From contig JAJZCS010000141.1 in assembly GCA_021829055.1 (NCBI GenBank), positions 1 to 5,871 of the forward strand: a stretch of DNA of 5,871 nt, given 5' to 3'. Shown one piece after another: positions 1-5,871 of this stretch. The DNA comes from Pseudomonadota bacterium (lineage in GTDB: Bacteria > Pseudomonadota > Alphaproteobacteria > Acetobacterales > Acetobacteraceae). The translations under genes were made by a program, and so were the position numbers. Within the stretch, counting starts at the first letter, position 1. Each line of letters begins with the position of its first letter. The notes beneath the pieces were generated by a model. That model was not told the DNA's origin and searched no databases. It saw only the letters and a list, made by a program, of their open reading frames with translations.

Positions 1-205
1 GAATGGCCACCAGATAGTAACGGACATCAAAGCGTCGACGCGCGTCATCAAACGCCGGAAAGCCACACTCATAGGCAGCCAGCTTGGCGGCGTACGGATT
101 CTGCCGCGCCGCCAGAAACGATCCCAGAACGAAGGCGATCCCTATCCCGGCGGCGATAGCGAAGAACACGAGGATTGGAAAATATTGGTCCAAGATGGGT
201 TGCAC
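1..205 (-). CDS. nuoA: NADH-quinone oxidoreductase subunit A, N-terminal part (cut by window edge)
   Basis: Small membrane subunit of respiratory complex I, which couples NADH oxidation and quinone reduction to proton pumping in the inner membrane. The 68 codons visible show a first transmembrane helix at about residues 8-33 (YFPILVFFAIAAGIGIAF), then the family signature AAYECGF at residues 43-49 and FDVRYYLVAI at 59-68. The loop cysteine in YECGF (C47) corresponds to the ND3 cysteine used as an active/deactive marker in mitochondrial complex I. The start is GTG at 205-203: the frame has two stop codons just upstream, and a GAGGAG ribosome binding site lies 9 bases before the GTG. The C-terminal helices and presumably nuoB onward lie beyond position 1. 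As nuoA is normally the first gene of the nuo operon, the upstream region should hold the operon promoter. Identity is very likely. Confidence 0.95.
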   Translation of the reverse strand, partial: MQPILDQYFPILVFFAIAAGIGIAFVLGSFLAARQNPYAAKLAAYECGFPAFDDARRRFDVRYYLVAI

Positions 206-214
206 CGCTCATCA

Positions 215-220
215 CTCCTC
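215..220 (-). promoter_or_regulatory. Ribosome binding site of nuoA
   Basis: GAGGAG on the minus strand, 9 bases before the GTG. It decides in favour of the GTG start because no ATG is available in frame between the upstream stop codons and the first transmembrane helix. Confidence 0.7.
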
Positions 221-246
221 AATCTGAGTAACGCCCCAGAAGCGAC

Positions 247-265
247 ACCGGGCGTAAGCGCCGGT
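247..265 (-). other. Small hairpin in the nuoA leader
   Basis: ACCGG-CG / CG-CCGGT arms (7 pairs with one bulged base) around a 4-base loop, about 40 bases upstream of the nuoA start. It has no U-tract, so it is not a convincing terminator. It may be a leader-RNA structure or chance. Confidence 0.3.
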
Positions 266-335
266 ACAATTGCTTCCCCCACCGCACATCCACACGGTGC
301 GACAAAACCGGCCTGCCGCGACGATCCACCCCTTT

Positions 336-364
336 ACGATACCTCGTCCGGACATTCCGAACAA
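336..364 (-). promoter_or_regulatory. Candidate promoter of the nuo operon
   Basis: On the minus strand TTGTTC (364-359) and TATCGT (341-336) are 17 bases apart, a standard sigma-70 geometry, with 3/6 and 4/6 matches to consensus. It lies in the 187-base gap between tRNA-Asp and nuoA and would give a leader of roughly 125 bases. The spacer contains the 8-bp palindrome GTCCGGAC (346-353), which could be an operator or chance. The call rests on element spacing alone. Confidence 0.3.
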
Positions 365-392
365 TCGGCTGTACGTCTTTTCTTATTCGCGC

Positions 393-469
<77 letters not shown>

Positions 470-481
470 GCGATGCGAAGG

Positions 482-510
482 CTAGTAGATCTCACCCCCC
501 ATGCCGTCAA
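482..510 (-). promoter_or_regulatory. Candidate promoter of tRNA-Asp
   Basis: TTGACG (510-505; 5/6 to the -35 consensus) and TACTAG (487-482) are separated by 17 bases on the minus strand. The -10 ends 12 bases before the mature tRNA 5' end, predicting a leader of only about 6 bases, typical of a dedicated tRNA promoter. The -10 is weak against the E. coli consensus, but the same TTGACG...CTACT arrangement occurs upstream of hupB, and variant -10 elements are common in Alphaproteobacteria. Confidence 0.5.
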
Positions 511-538
511 GCCAGCCAGCCGACCTGCCGAAATTGAA

Positions 539-610
539 TGGGCGGTGACGGGTTCGAACCGCCGACCCTCTCGGTGTAAACGAGACGCTCTACCGCTGAG
601 CTAACCGCCC
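539..610 (-). tRNA. tRNA-Val (anticodon UAC), CCA not encoded
   Basis: A 72-base cloverleaf on the minus strand. The acceptor stem GGGCGGT/ACCGCCC is fully paired. The D arm is GCTC/GAGC with the short loop AGCGGTA. The anticodon stem is TCTCG/CGAGA around loop TTTACAC, giving anticodon TAC. The T arm is GGCGG/CCGTC with loop TTCGAAC. The discriminator A (539) is followed by TTC rather than CCA, so the 3' end must be completed by CCA-adding enzyme, unlike the neighbouring tRNA-Asp. It starts 94 bases after the hupB stop. I see no convincing dedicated promoter in that gap, so it may be transcribed with hupB. Confidence 0.96.
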
Positions 611-626
611 AAAAGGAAATCAGACA

Positions 627-661
627 CGGGAAAGCTCCCGAATCACTACAGTAATTCGGGA
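627..661 (-). terminator. Alternative hairpins between hupB and tRNA-Val (weak terminator candidate)
   Basis: The arms TCCCGAAT (636-643) and ATTCGGGA (654-661) form an 8-bp perfect stem with a 10-base loop. The bases TCCCG (636-640) can instead pair with CGGGA (627-631) across a 4-base loop, so the two stems exclude each other. In the minus-strand RNA the region is followed by a pyrimidine-rich but not uniform U stretch directly before tRNA-Val. This could be a weak or partial terminator, a processing signal for the tRNA 5' end, or chance. Confidence 0.3.
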
Positions 662-704
662 CTCTCATGCCGCCACGCGCGCGTATCATTGCGCGGCTAC
701 AAAA

Positions 705-977
705 TCAGTTTACAGCGTCCTTGAGGGTCTTGCCGGGCTTAAACCGAACAGATGTCGATGCCGGAATCTTGATTTCCTCTCCGGTCCGCGGATTGCGGCC
801 CGTGCCGGCCTTACGCGTCGCTGTCGCGAACGTTCCAAAGCCAACGAGGCGGACCTCCTGTTTCTTCTTGAGAGCGCTCTCGATGGCAGCGAATACCGCA
901 TCAACCACTTCGGCGGCCTTCGCCTTTGAAAGATCCACCCGCTCCGCCACATCGGCGACAAGATCCATTTTATTCAC
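705..977 (-). CDS. hupB: DNA-binding protein HU (beta-type)
   Basis: HU is a small dimeric nucleoid protein that bends and compacts DNA without strong sequence specificity and assists replication, repair and transcription. The 90-residue product has the usual family length. It shows the N-terminal helical dimerisation region (about 3-38), the conserved VGFGTF turn at 45-50, and the beta arm with RNPRTGE at 61-67, where P63 is the residue that wedges into DNA in the family. The start is GTG at 977: GGGAG lies 7 bases upstream, and the product begins MNKMDLV as HU proteins do; the ATG at codon 4 would be too far from this site. It sits 186 bases downstream of lon, as in the classic clpP-clpX-lon-hupB order. 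A separate promoter in the gap suggests expression independent of lon. HU in E. coli is a known Lon substrate, so the neighbourhood may be functional, though that is inference here. Confidence 0.97.
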   Translation of the reverse strand: MNKMDLVADVAERVDLSKAKAAEVVDAVFAAIESALKKKQEVRLVGFGTFATATRKAGTGRNPRTGEEIKIPASTSVRFKPGKTLKDAVN

Positions 978-984
978 TTTGAGT

Positions 985-989
985 CTCCC
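985..989 (-). promoter_or_regulatory. Ribosome binding site of hupB
   Basis: GGGAG on the minus strand, 7 bases before GTG (977-975). It supports the GTG start over the in-frame ATG at 968-966, which would be 16 bases away. Confidence 0.7.
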
Positions 990-1069
990 AAATATAACGA
1001 AGTCGTGAGCCCCTTATCCTCGCCCCCGCATCCGCGAGCAGCCCGGAAAGTCTCTCCGACTGCGGCGGT

Positions 1070-1099
1070 ACAGTAGAGGCCCTGATTCCCCTTCGTCAA
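1070..1099 (-). promoter_or_regulatory. Candidate promoter of hupB
   Basis: TTGACG (1099-1094; 5/6 to -35 consensus) and TACTGT (1075-1070) are 18 bases apart on the minus strand, giving a leader of about 85 bases. The spacer contains a GANTC site (1084-1088), the recognition sequence of the CcrM methylase used by many Alphaproteobacteria. The form resembles the tRNA-Asp promoter candidate in this window. The -35 follows directly after the hairpin downstream of lon. Confidence 0.5.
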
Positions 1100-1101
1100 C
1101 G

Positions 1102-1134
1102 CGAACGGCGCGCAAATCACACGCGCGCCGCTCG
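1102..1134 (-). terminator. GC-rich hairpin downstream of lon (probable terminator, no U-tract)
   Basis: In the minus-strand RNA the arms CGAGCGGCGCGC and GCGCGCCGUUCG form 12 consecutive pairs around a 9-base loop. One pair is G-U, which on the plus-strand RNA would be an A-C mismatch, so the structure is best formed by the lon transcript. It begins about 30 bases after the lon stop codon. No run of U follows the stem, so it may act as a 3' end stabiliser or a U-tract-less terminator rather than a canonical one. Confidence 0.5.
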
Positions 1135-1150
1135 AAATTGTACACAATTT
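1135..1150. repeat. 16-base AT-rich inverted repeat (operator-like dyad)
   Basis: AAATTGT and ACAATTT are perfect 7-base inverted arms separated by AC. The dyad lies between the lon stop codon and the GC-rich hairpin, about 36 bases upstream of the hupB -35. The short spacer makes an RNA hairpin unlikely, so a dimeric DNA-binding protein site is the more natural reading. No regulator can be named from the sequence. Confidence 0.45.
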
Positions 1151-1163
1151 AACAAAAATCGGG

Positions 1164-3602
1164 TCAGTGAGGCAAAGCGGGTACCCCAGGCGGGGTTACA
1201 TGAGCCGCAATGTCCTCAGCAGGCTCCTCCCACGCGATCGGTTCCGGCGCCCGCGCCAATGCCTGCGCGATGACCTGATCAACATGGGAGACCGGCACGA
1301 TTTTCAATGCTTGCTTCACATTATCGGGAATGTCCGCCAGATCCTTCTCGTTGTCCTTGGGGATCAGAACGGTCACGATTCCCGCCCGAAGGGCTGCCAG
1401 CAGCTTTTCCTTCAAGCCGCCAATCGGCAATACGCGCCCTCGAAGCGTAATCTCTCCGGTCATCGCAATATCCTTACGCACCGGGATGCCCGTGAGCACC
1501 GAAACAATCGACGTTGCCATTGCGATTCCCGCCGAAGGGCCGTCCTTCGGCGTTGCCCCTTCAGGCACATGCACGTGGATGTCGCGCTTCTCGAACAGCG
1601 TGGGCTTGATCCCGAACTGAAGCGAGCGCGAACGGACATACGAAATTGCCGCCGCAACGCTTTCCTGCATCACGTCACCAAGCTTGCCAGTCTGCTTCAC
1701 ATTTCCCTTGCCTGGCAGCAGCACGCTCTCGATTGTTAAAATTTCACCGCCGACCTCGGTCCACGCAAGCCCGGTAACAACGCCTACCATGTCCTCCGCC
1801 TCGGTCTCACCGAATCTGAAGCGCGGCACGCCCGCGAACTTCTCCAAATTCTTCATGGTGATCTCGACTTTGGAAATCTTGTTGGTCACGATTTCCTTGA
1901 CCGCCTTGCGGGCAAGATTTGCCAGCTCGCGTTCCAGATTCCGAACACCGGCCTCACGCGTGTAGGTGCGGATCAGTTCTCGCAGCGCCTCCTCAGACAC
2001 GACCCATTCGTTCGGCTTCAGACCATGCGCCTGGGCCTGTTTCTTCATCAGGTGCCGCTTGGCAATCTCTATCTTCTCGTCCTCCGTGTATCCCGGGATA
2101 CGAATGATCTCCATCCGGTCGAGCAAGGGCTGCGGCATGTTCAGGCTGTTTGCGGTCGTCACAAACATCACATCAGACAGATCGTAGTCCACCTCAAGGT
2201 AGTGGTCGTTGAAGTTTGCATTCTGCTCGGGATCGAGCACCTCAAGCAGCGCCGACGTCGGATCGCCGCGCCAATCCGCGCCCAGCTTGTCGATTTCATC
2301 AAGGAGAAACAGTGGATTCGAGGTTTTTGCCTTCTTCATGCCTTGAATCACCTTGCCGGGCATCGACCCAATATACGTGCGCCTGTGCCCCCGGATCTCC
2401 GCTTCGTCGCGGACCCCGCCCAACGACATGCGAACGAAATTGCGCCCAGTAGCTCGCGCGACCGACTTGCCAAGCGAGGTCTTTCCAACTCCCGGAGGTC
2501 CCACCAAACACAGAATCGGACCACGCAATTTTGGGCTCCGCGCCTGCACCGCGAGATACTCCAGAATTCGTTCCTTGACCTTGTCAAGACCATAATGGTC
2601 GGCATTCAGGACCGCCTCAGCCTCGACAATGTCGTTCTTGACCTTGCTTCGCTTCTTCCACGGAATGCCAAGAACCCAGTCAAGATAATTACGCACCACC
2701 GTGGCCTCAGCACTCATCGGGCTCATCGTCTTCAGCTTCTTGAGCTCAGCGGCAGCCTTGTCCCGCGCCTCCTTGGATAATTTGGTTGCCTTGATCTTCT
2801 CTTCCAACTCGGCGGTCTCGTCCTTGCCGTCCTCCCCCTCGCCGAGCTCCTTCTGGATCGCTTTAAGCTGCTCATTGAGGTAGTATTCGCGCTGAGTTTT
2901 CTCCATCTGCCGCTTGACCCGGCTACGGATCCGCTTCTCGACCTGCAAGACGCCGATCTCTGCTTCCATGTGAGCGAAGACCCGCTCCAGCCGCTCCGCA
3001 ACCGGCGCCGTCGCCAGCAGTTCCTGCTTGTCGGCAATTTTCAATGCCAGATGGCTCGCCACGGTATCCGCCAGCTTTGACGGATCATCGATCTGGTTGA
3101 TCGAAACCAGCACCTCCGGGGCAATTTTCTTGTTCAGCTTGATGTATTGCTCAAACTGCCCCACCACGGTGCGCGAAAGCGCTTCTATCTCCTTGGCGCC
3201 CGTGACGACATCGTCATCAAGCGGCACGGCGTACGCCTCAAAGTGGCTGTCAATTTCCTTGAAACCCGTGAGTCGCGCCCGCCGGACACCCTCCACCAAT
3301 ACTTTTACCGTGCCATCGGGCAGTTTGAGCAACTGGAGAACGGTCGAGATGGTCCCAACATCATAGAGATCATCCGCCAGTGGATCATCCTGCTGCGCGT
3401 TCTTCTGAGCGACCAGCAGAATCTGCTTGTCGTCCTTCATGACACCCTCAAGAGCGCGCACGGACTTCTCACGGCCAACAAACAACGGCACGATCATGTG
3501 TGGAAAAACCACAATATCACGTAATGGCAATACCGGCAGCGCACCACTTGGGGGTGATGCCGCCACGATTACGGAACTGGGAGGCCGACTGGTCTCTGGC
3601 AT
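1164..3602 (-). CDS. lon: ATP-dependent endopeptidase La (Lon protease), complete
   Basis: Cytosolic homo-oligomeric protease that uses ATP to unfold and degrade misfolded proteins and selected short-lived regulators. The 812-residue chain has the full family architecture. The N-terminal substrate-recognition domain begins at [19 protein letters not shown] (22-40) and is followed by a charged helical linker (about 205-290). The AAA+ module has Walker [10 protein letters not shown] (368-376), Walker B LFLLDEID (431-438), sensor 1 TTAN (482-485), the arginine-finger segment DRMEI (495-499) and sensor 2 GVRNLER (552-558). The peptidase has catalytic S690 in DGPSAG and K733 in GGLKEK, the same 43-residue spacing as E. 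coli S679/K722. The first about 20 residues are a Ser/Pro-rich extension and the C-terminal tail is Pro-rich and probably disordered. The start is ATG at 3602, with AAGGAAGG ending 11 bases upstream (rather long spacing). A sigma-32-like promoter candidate lies in the clpX-lon gap. Confidence 0.98.
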   Translation of the reverse strand: MPETSRPPSSVIVAASPPSGALPVLPLRDIVVFPHMIVPLFVGREKSVRALEGVMKDDKQILLVAQKNAQQDDPLADDLYDVGTISTVLQLLKLPDGTVKVLVEGVRRARLTGFKEIDSHFEAYAVPLDDDVVTGAKEIEALSRTVVGQFEQYIKLNKKIAPEVLVSINQIDDPSKLADTVASHLALKIADKQELLATAPVAERLERVFAHMEAEIGVLQVEKRIRSRVKRQMEKTQREYYLNEQLKAIQKELGEGEDGKDETAELEEKIKATKLSKEARDKAAAELKKLKTMSPMSAEATVVRNYLDWVLGIPWKKRSKVKNDIVEAEAVLNADHYGLDKVKERILEYLAVQARSPKLRGPILCLVGPPGVGKTSLGKSVARATGRNFVRMSLGGVRDEAEIRGHRRTYIGSMPGKVIQGMKKAKTSNPLFLLDEIDKLGADWRGDPTSALLEVLDPEQNANFNDHYLEVDYDLSDVMFVTTANSLNMPQPLLDRMEIIRIPGYTEDEKIEIAKRHLMKKQAQAHGLKPNEWVVSEEALRELIRTYTREAGVRNLERELANLARKAVKEIVTNKISKVEITMKNLEKFAGVPRFRFGETEAEDMVGVVTGLAWTEVGGEILTIESVLLPGKGNVKQTGKLGDVMQESVAAAISYVRSRSLQFGIKPTLFEKRDIHVHVPEGATPKDGPSAGIAMATSIVSVLTGIPVRKDIAMTGEITLRGRVLPIGGLKEKLLAALRAGIVTVLIPKDNEKDLADIPDNVKQALKIVPVSHVDQVIAQALARAPEPIAWEEPAEDIAAHVTPPGVPALPH

Positions 3603-3685
3603 AATATTTCTTACCTTCCTTCAATAACGCGATCCGCCCGAACGCGGCACAGATTGCGGTTCCGGCATGCCCGGCAACGATGAGG

Positions 3686-3713
3686 ATATGGGATCGCGGA
3701 GAAAGCTTGACAA
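3686..3713 (-). promoter_or_regulatory. Candidate heat-shock-type promoter of lon
   Basis: On the minus strand TTGTCA (3713-3708) is followed after 15 bases by CCCATAT (3692-3686). The C-rich -10 resembles the sigma-32 (RpoH) form CCCCATnT, and the spacing fits that class. As a sigma-70 promoter the -35 is 5/6, but the -10 is poor. lon is a heat-shock gene in many Proteobacteria, which agrees. The predicted leader is about 75 bases. Confidence 0.45.
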
Positions 3714-3765
3714 TGGACCTAGCACACGCCGCAAAACAATGGATCCGAGGCAGAGCTCTCGCGGG

Positions 3766-5022
3766 TCAGGACCCCGCCTCGGCGCGTTCTTTGCCGTACA
3801 GGAACAATGGATTGGCGCGCCCTTCGGCGATTTCGCCGTTGATCACGACTTCCTCAACGCCGTCCAGCCCGGGAAGATCGAACATCGTGTTGATCAAGAT
3901 TTGTTCCATTATCGAGCGCAATCCCCGCGCACCGGTTTTCCGCTGAATGGCTCTTGCCGCCACTACGCGCAGCGCGTCTTCCGTGAAATTAAGCTTGACG
4001 CCTTCCATTTCAAAAAGTCGGCCATATTGCTTTACCAGCGCGTTCTTTGGTTTTGTCAGAATCTCGATCAATGCGCTTTCATCGAGATCATCCAGCGTCG
4101 CCACGACGGGCAACCTGCCAATGAACTCGGGTATCAGGCCAAATTTAAGCAAATCCTCCGGCTCGACTTCGCGCAGAACCTCGCCCGTACGCCGCTCTTC
4201 CGGGCTGCGCACAACGGCGCCGAAACCGACCCCCGAACCCTTGCCGCGTTGCGCGATGATCTTCTCCAGTCCCGAGAACGCTCCACCGCAGATAAAGAGG
4301 ATGTTGGTCGTATCGACCTGAAGAAACTCCTGCTGCGGATGTTTCCGCCCACCCTGAGGCGGCACCGAGGCAATCGTCCCTTCCATGATCTTCAATAACG
4401 CCTGCTGGACGCCCTCGCCAGACACGTCGCGCGTGATTGATGGGTTATCAGATTTGCGGCTGATCTTGTCGACCTCGTCGATATAGACAATGCCCCGTTG
4501 TGCGCGCTCGACATTATAATCGGCCGCCTGCAACAATTTGAGGATGATGTTTTCGACATCCTCACCAACATAGCCGGCTTCAGTCAGCGTTGTCGCATCG
4601 GCCATCGTGAACGGCACGTCCAGGATTCGCGCAAGCGTCTGCGCCAGCAGCGTCTTGCCGGAGCCGGTTGGTCCCACAAGAAGGATGTTGGACTTGGCAA
4701 TCTCGATATCGTTGTTCTTTTGTGCGTGCGCCAGGCGCTTGTAGTGGTTGTGTACGGCTACACTGAGCACCTTCTTGGCCAGATCCTGTCCGATCACGTA
4801 ATCATCCAGAACCTTGCAAATCTCACGCGGTGTTGGCACGCCATCGCGGGACTTGACCAGATGCGTGCGATGCTCCTCACGGATAATGTCCATGCAGAGT
4901 TCGACGCACTCGTCGCAGATGAACACGGTTGGACCCGCAATCAACTTGCGGACCTCGTGCTGTGACTTCCCACAGAACGAGCAATATAACGTGTTCTTCG
5001 GTTCTCCAGACTTACTGCTCAT
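3766..5022 (-). CDS. clpX: ClpX, ATP-dependent unfoldase subunit of the ClpXP protease
   Basis: Hexameric AAA+ unfoldase that recognises tagged or degron-bearing proteins and threads them into ClpP. In Alphaproteobacteria ClpXP also clears cell-cycle regulators. The 418-residue product has the N-terminal zinc-binding domain with C14, C17, C36 and C39, Walker A GPTGSGKT (117-124), the pore loop GYVG (150-153), Walker B IVYIDE (178-183), the RKH pore loop (226-228), the arginine-finger segment EFIGRLPV (299-306) and sensor 2 GARGLR (364-369). The ClpP-docking loop, usually IGF, reads VGF at 265-267, a conservative change. The start chosen is ATG at 5022 with GGAG 5 bases upstream, which gives the usual N-terminus close before [15 protein letters not shown] 33 bases upstream (5055) would add 11 residues but has no good ribosome binding site. 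The clpP stop is 181 bases upstream, and clpX seems to have its own promoter. Confidence 0.98.
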   Translation of the reverse strand: MSSKSGEPKNTLYCSFCGKSQHEVRKLIAGPTVFICDECVELCMDIIREEHRTHLVKSRDGVPTPREICKVLDDYVIGQDLAKKVLSVAVHNHYKRLAHAQKNNDIEIAKSNILLVGPTGSGKTLLAQTLARILDVPFTMADATTLTEAGYVGEDVENIILKLLQAADYNVERAQRGIVYIDEVDKISRKSDNPSITRDVSGEGVQQALLKIMEGTIASVPPQGGRKHPQQEFLQVDTTNILFICGGAFSGLEKIIAQRGKGSGVGFGAVVRSPEERRTGEVLREVEPEDLLKFGLIPEFIGRLPVVATLDDLDESALIEILTKPKNALVKQYGRLFEMEGVKLNFTEDALRVVAARAIQRKTGARGLRSIMEQILINTMFDLPGLDGVEEVVINGEIAEGRANPLFLYGKERAEAGS

Positions 5023-5063
5023 ACGCGCTCCAGCGTCCGCCCGTCGATCGGACACACATCCAT
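5019..5063 (-). CDS. Possible 14-codon upstream ORF overlapping the clpX start
   Basis: An ATG at 5063-5061 opens a short frame coding for [14 protein letters not shown] and ending in TGA at 5021-5019. The TGA overlaps the clpX ATG in a four-base ATGA junction, the arrangement used for translational coupling. The ribosome binding site is poor (AGG about 9 bases upstream). I know of no family for this peptide. The reading frame may be chance, since 14 open codons are easily found, but its exact junction with clpX is notable. Confidence 0.25.
   Translation of the reverse strand: MDVCPIDGRTLERV
5028..5031 (-). promoter_or_regulatory. Ribosome binding site deciding the clpX start
   Basis: GGAG on the minus strand, 5 bases before ATG (5022-5020). 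It is the reason for preferring this start over the in-frame GTG at 5055, whose upstream bases show only a weak GGAT. Confidence 0.6.
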
Positions 5064-5090
5064 GATGACCAACCTAAACCCCGGGGGCTA

Positions 5091-5096
5091 ATCATA
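5091..5096 (-). promoter_or_regulatory. Candidate -10 element of a clpX promoter
   Basis: TATGAT on the minus strand matches the sigma-70 -10 consensus at 5/6, about 70 bases before the clpX start. No good -35 hexamer sits at 16-18 bases upstream; that space is occupied by a 9-bp direct repeat, which would suit an activator-dependent promoter. The call is tentative. Confidence 0.35.
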
Positions 5097-5119
5097 CAAG
5101 CGCCAATTCGCAAGCGCCA
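5097..5119 (-). repeat. 9-bp direct repeat upstream of clpX
   Basis: TGGCGCTTG occurs twice on the minus strand (5119-5111 and 5105-5097) with a 5-base spacer CGAAT, a 14-base period. The proximal copy abuts the TATGAT -10 candidate. It could be a paired binding site for a regulator, or half of an atypical promoter. Confidence 0.5.
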
Positions 5120-5133
5120 TCTCGTGAACGTCC

Positions 5134-5194
5134 GGCGGTGTCAGCCGGAACCGGCACCAGGCGCCGCACTGATGATCAAGCCGAAAGCCAGTGC
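5134..5194 (-). other. GC-rich inverted repeats downstream of clpP
   Basis: Several short stems lie after the clpP stop. GCACTG (5194-5189) pairs with CAGTGC (5171-5166) across a 17-base loop. Nearer clpX, CCGGC and GCCGG segments at about 5134-5155 can pair in more than one way. None is followed by a U-run, so this is at best a 3' end structure or inefficient terminator separating clpP from clpX. Confidence 0.3.
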
Positions 5195-5203
5195 CGCCAA
5201 CTT

Positions 5204-5857
5204 CTAGGCCGCCGCCATGCCGGCACCCTTGGTCTCACCGGATGCCTGATTACGAATGACAACCTCGTCAACGATCCCAAATTGCTGCGCTTCTACAGCC
5301 GACATGAACCGGTCGCGCTCCAGAACGCGCTCGATCGTCTCAAGCGTCTGTCCCGTATGAGCAACATAGATCTCATTTAATCGCTGTCGGAGCGTGAGTA
5401 TTTCGCGCGCCTGTATTTCGATATCGGCCGCCTGACCCTGTGCACCGCCGGACGGCTGATGCACCATGATCCGCGAGTTCGGCAAGGCAAAGCGCTTGCC
5501 TTTTTCTCCGGCGGCCAGCAGCAGGCTGCCCATTGACGCCGCTTGACCAATGCACACCGTTGAAACCGCGCACCGAACATATTGCATAGTGTCATAGATC
5601 GCGAGACCAGATGACACCACGCCACCAGGGCTATTGATATAAAAGGCGATGTCCTTGGTCGGGTTCTCACTCTCCAAGAAAAGCAGTTGGGCGGATATCA
5701 GGGACGCCACTTGGTCGAACACCTGGCCCGTCAAAAAAATGATCCGCTCCTTAAGGAGACGCGAATAGATATCGTATGCCCGTTCACCGCGCGCGGTCTG
5801 TTCGACCACCATCGGCACGAGGTTGCTCATGTAAAAATCGACCGGATCCCGATCCAT
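5204..5857 (-). CDS. clpP: ClpP, ATP-dependent Clp protease proteolytic subunit
   Basis: Serine peptidase that forms the two-ring tetradecameric barrel into which ClpX (and ClpA where present) feeds unfolded proteins. The 217-residue product carries the full catalytic triad S108 (in GQAASMGS), H133 (in MVHQP) and D182, with spacings of 25 and 49 residues, identical to those of the E. coli S111/H136/D185 precursor numbering. The oxyanion-region motif NSPGG is at 75-79. A short propeptide of about 11 residues probably precedes the mature start near NLVPMVVEQ (12-20), by comparison with E. coli. The start is ATG at 5857, with GGGAG 7 bases upstream inside the window; a second ATG at codon 10 would skip this propeptide. 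Any promoter lies beyond the right edge. In most Proteobacteria tig (trigger factor) precedes clpP, but it is not in this window. Confidence 0.98.
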   Translation of the reverse strand: MDRDPVDFYMSNLVPMVVEQTARGERAYDIYSRLLKERIIFLTGQVFDQVASLISAQLLFLESENPTKDIAFYINSPGGVVSSGLAIYDTMQYVRCAVSTVCIGQAASMGSLLLAAGEKGKRFALPNSRIMVHQPSGGAQGQAADIEIQAREILTLRQRLNEIYVAHTGQTLETIERVLERDRFMSAVEAQQFGIVDEVVIRNQASGETKGAGMAAA

Positions 5858-5864
5858 TCAACCA

Positions 5865-5869
5865 CTCCC
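5865..5869 (-). promoter_or_regulatory. Ribosome binding site of clpP
   Basis: GGGAG on the minus strand, 7 bases before the ATG at 5857. It favours the first methionine over the one at codon 10. Confidence 0.65.
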
Positions 5870-5871
5870 AA

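Noticed and set aside
507..689. Minus-strand 60-codon frame covering tRNA-Val
   Set aside because: It translates the tRNA sequence itself; such frames are a common annotation artefact.
1137..1142. TACAAT as a second hupB -10
   Set aside because: The hexamer is good, but no -35 is found at 16-18 bases, and it is explained as part of the inverted repeat.
2025..2780. Long plus-strand open frame (251 codons) opposite lon
   Set aside because: It lies wholly within lon, has no recognisable domain, and its composition is that expected from the antisense of a GC-rich gene. Lon is unambiguous by full-length motifs.
3667..4398. Plus-strand open frame of 243 codons opposite clpX and the clpX-lon gap
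   Set aside because: It is antisense to the conserved C-terminal half of ClpX with no recognisable protein features, so it is a shadow.
5023..5055. Longer ClpX from GTG at 5055
   Set aside because: No good ribosome binding site, and the added residues have no resemblance to the ClpX N-terminus, whereas ATG 5022 has GGAG at 5 bases.

Overview
The window is a conserved housekeeping block of a moderately GC-rich alphaproteobacterium. Every supported gene lies on the minus strand, so transcription runs from high to low coordinates: clpP, clpX, lon, hupB, tRNA-Val(UAC), tRNA-Asp(GUC), nuoA. The order clpP-clpX-lon-hupB is widespread in Proteobacteria. Two tRNA genes and the complex I operon downstream of hupB, together with the sequence style of ClpX, Lon and NuoA, point to Alphaproteobacteria, perhaps a Rhodospirillales-type lineage. 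The order- and genus-level assignment is inference only.

Region by region: clpP (about 5.2-5.86 kb) is complete, with its ribosome binding site just inside the window edge. A 181-base gap holds a candidate clpX promoter, a 9-bp direct repeat and a possible 14-codon upstream ORF that overlaps the clpX start by four bases. clpX (3.77-5.02 kb) is followed by a 163-base gap with a heat-shock-like promoter candidate for lon. lon (1.16-3.60 kb) is full length. The lon-hupB gap holds a long GC-rich hairpin, a 16-base AT-rich dyad and a good -35 element for hupB. Downstream of hupB are tRNA-Val (no encoded CCA) and tRNA-Asp (encoded CCA, apparently with its own promoter). The left edge carries the first 68 codons of nuoA behind a roughly 190-base leader and promoter region.

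Functionally, ClpX unfolds substrates and feeds them into the ClpP barrel. Lon is an independent ATP-dependent protease with unfoldase and peptidase in one chain. HU is a nucleoid protein and, in other bacteria, a known Lon substrate. nuoA starts the NADH dehydrogenase operon and is unrelated to proteolysis. All active-site and nucleotide-binding motifs looked for are present, and nothing is frameshifted or truncated except nuoA at the window edge.

I see no mobile element, CRISPR array, phage or defence genes, and no undescribed multi-gene system. The points worth a second look are small and regulatory: the clpX upstream region, the lon-hupB intergenic structures, and the shared promoter form of hupB and tRNA-Asp.
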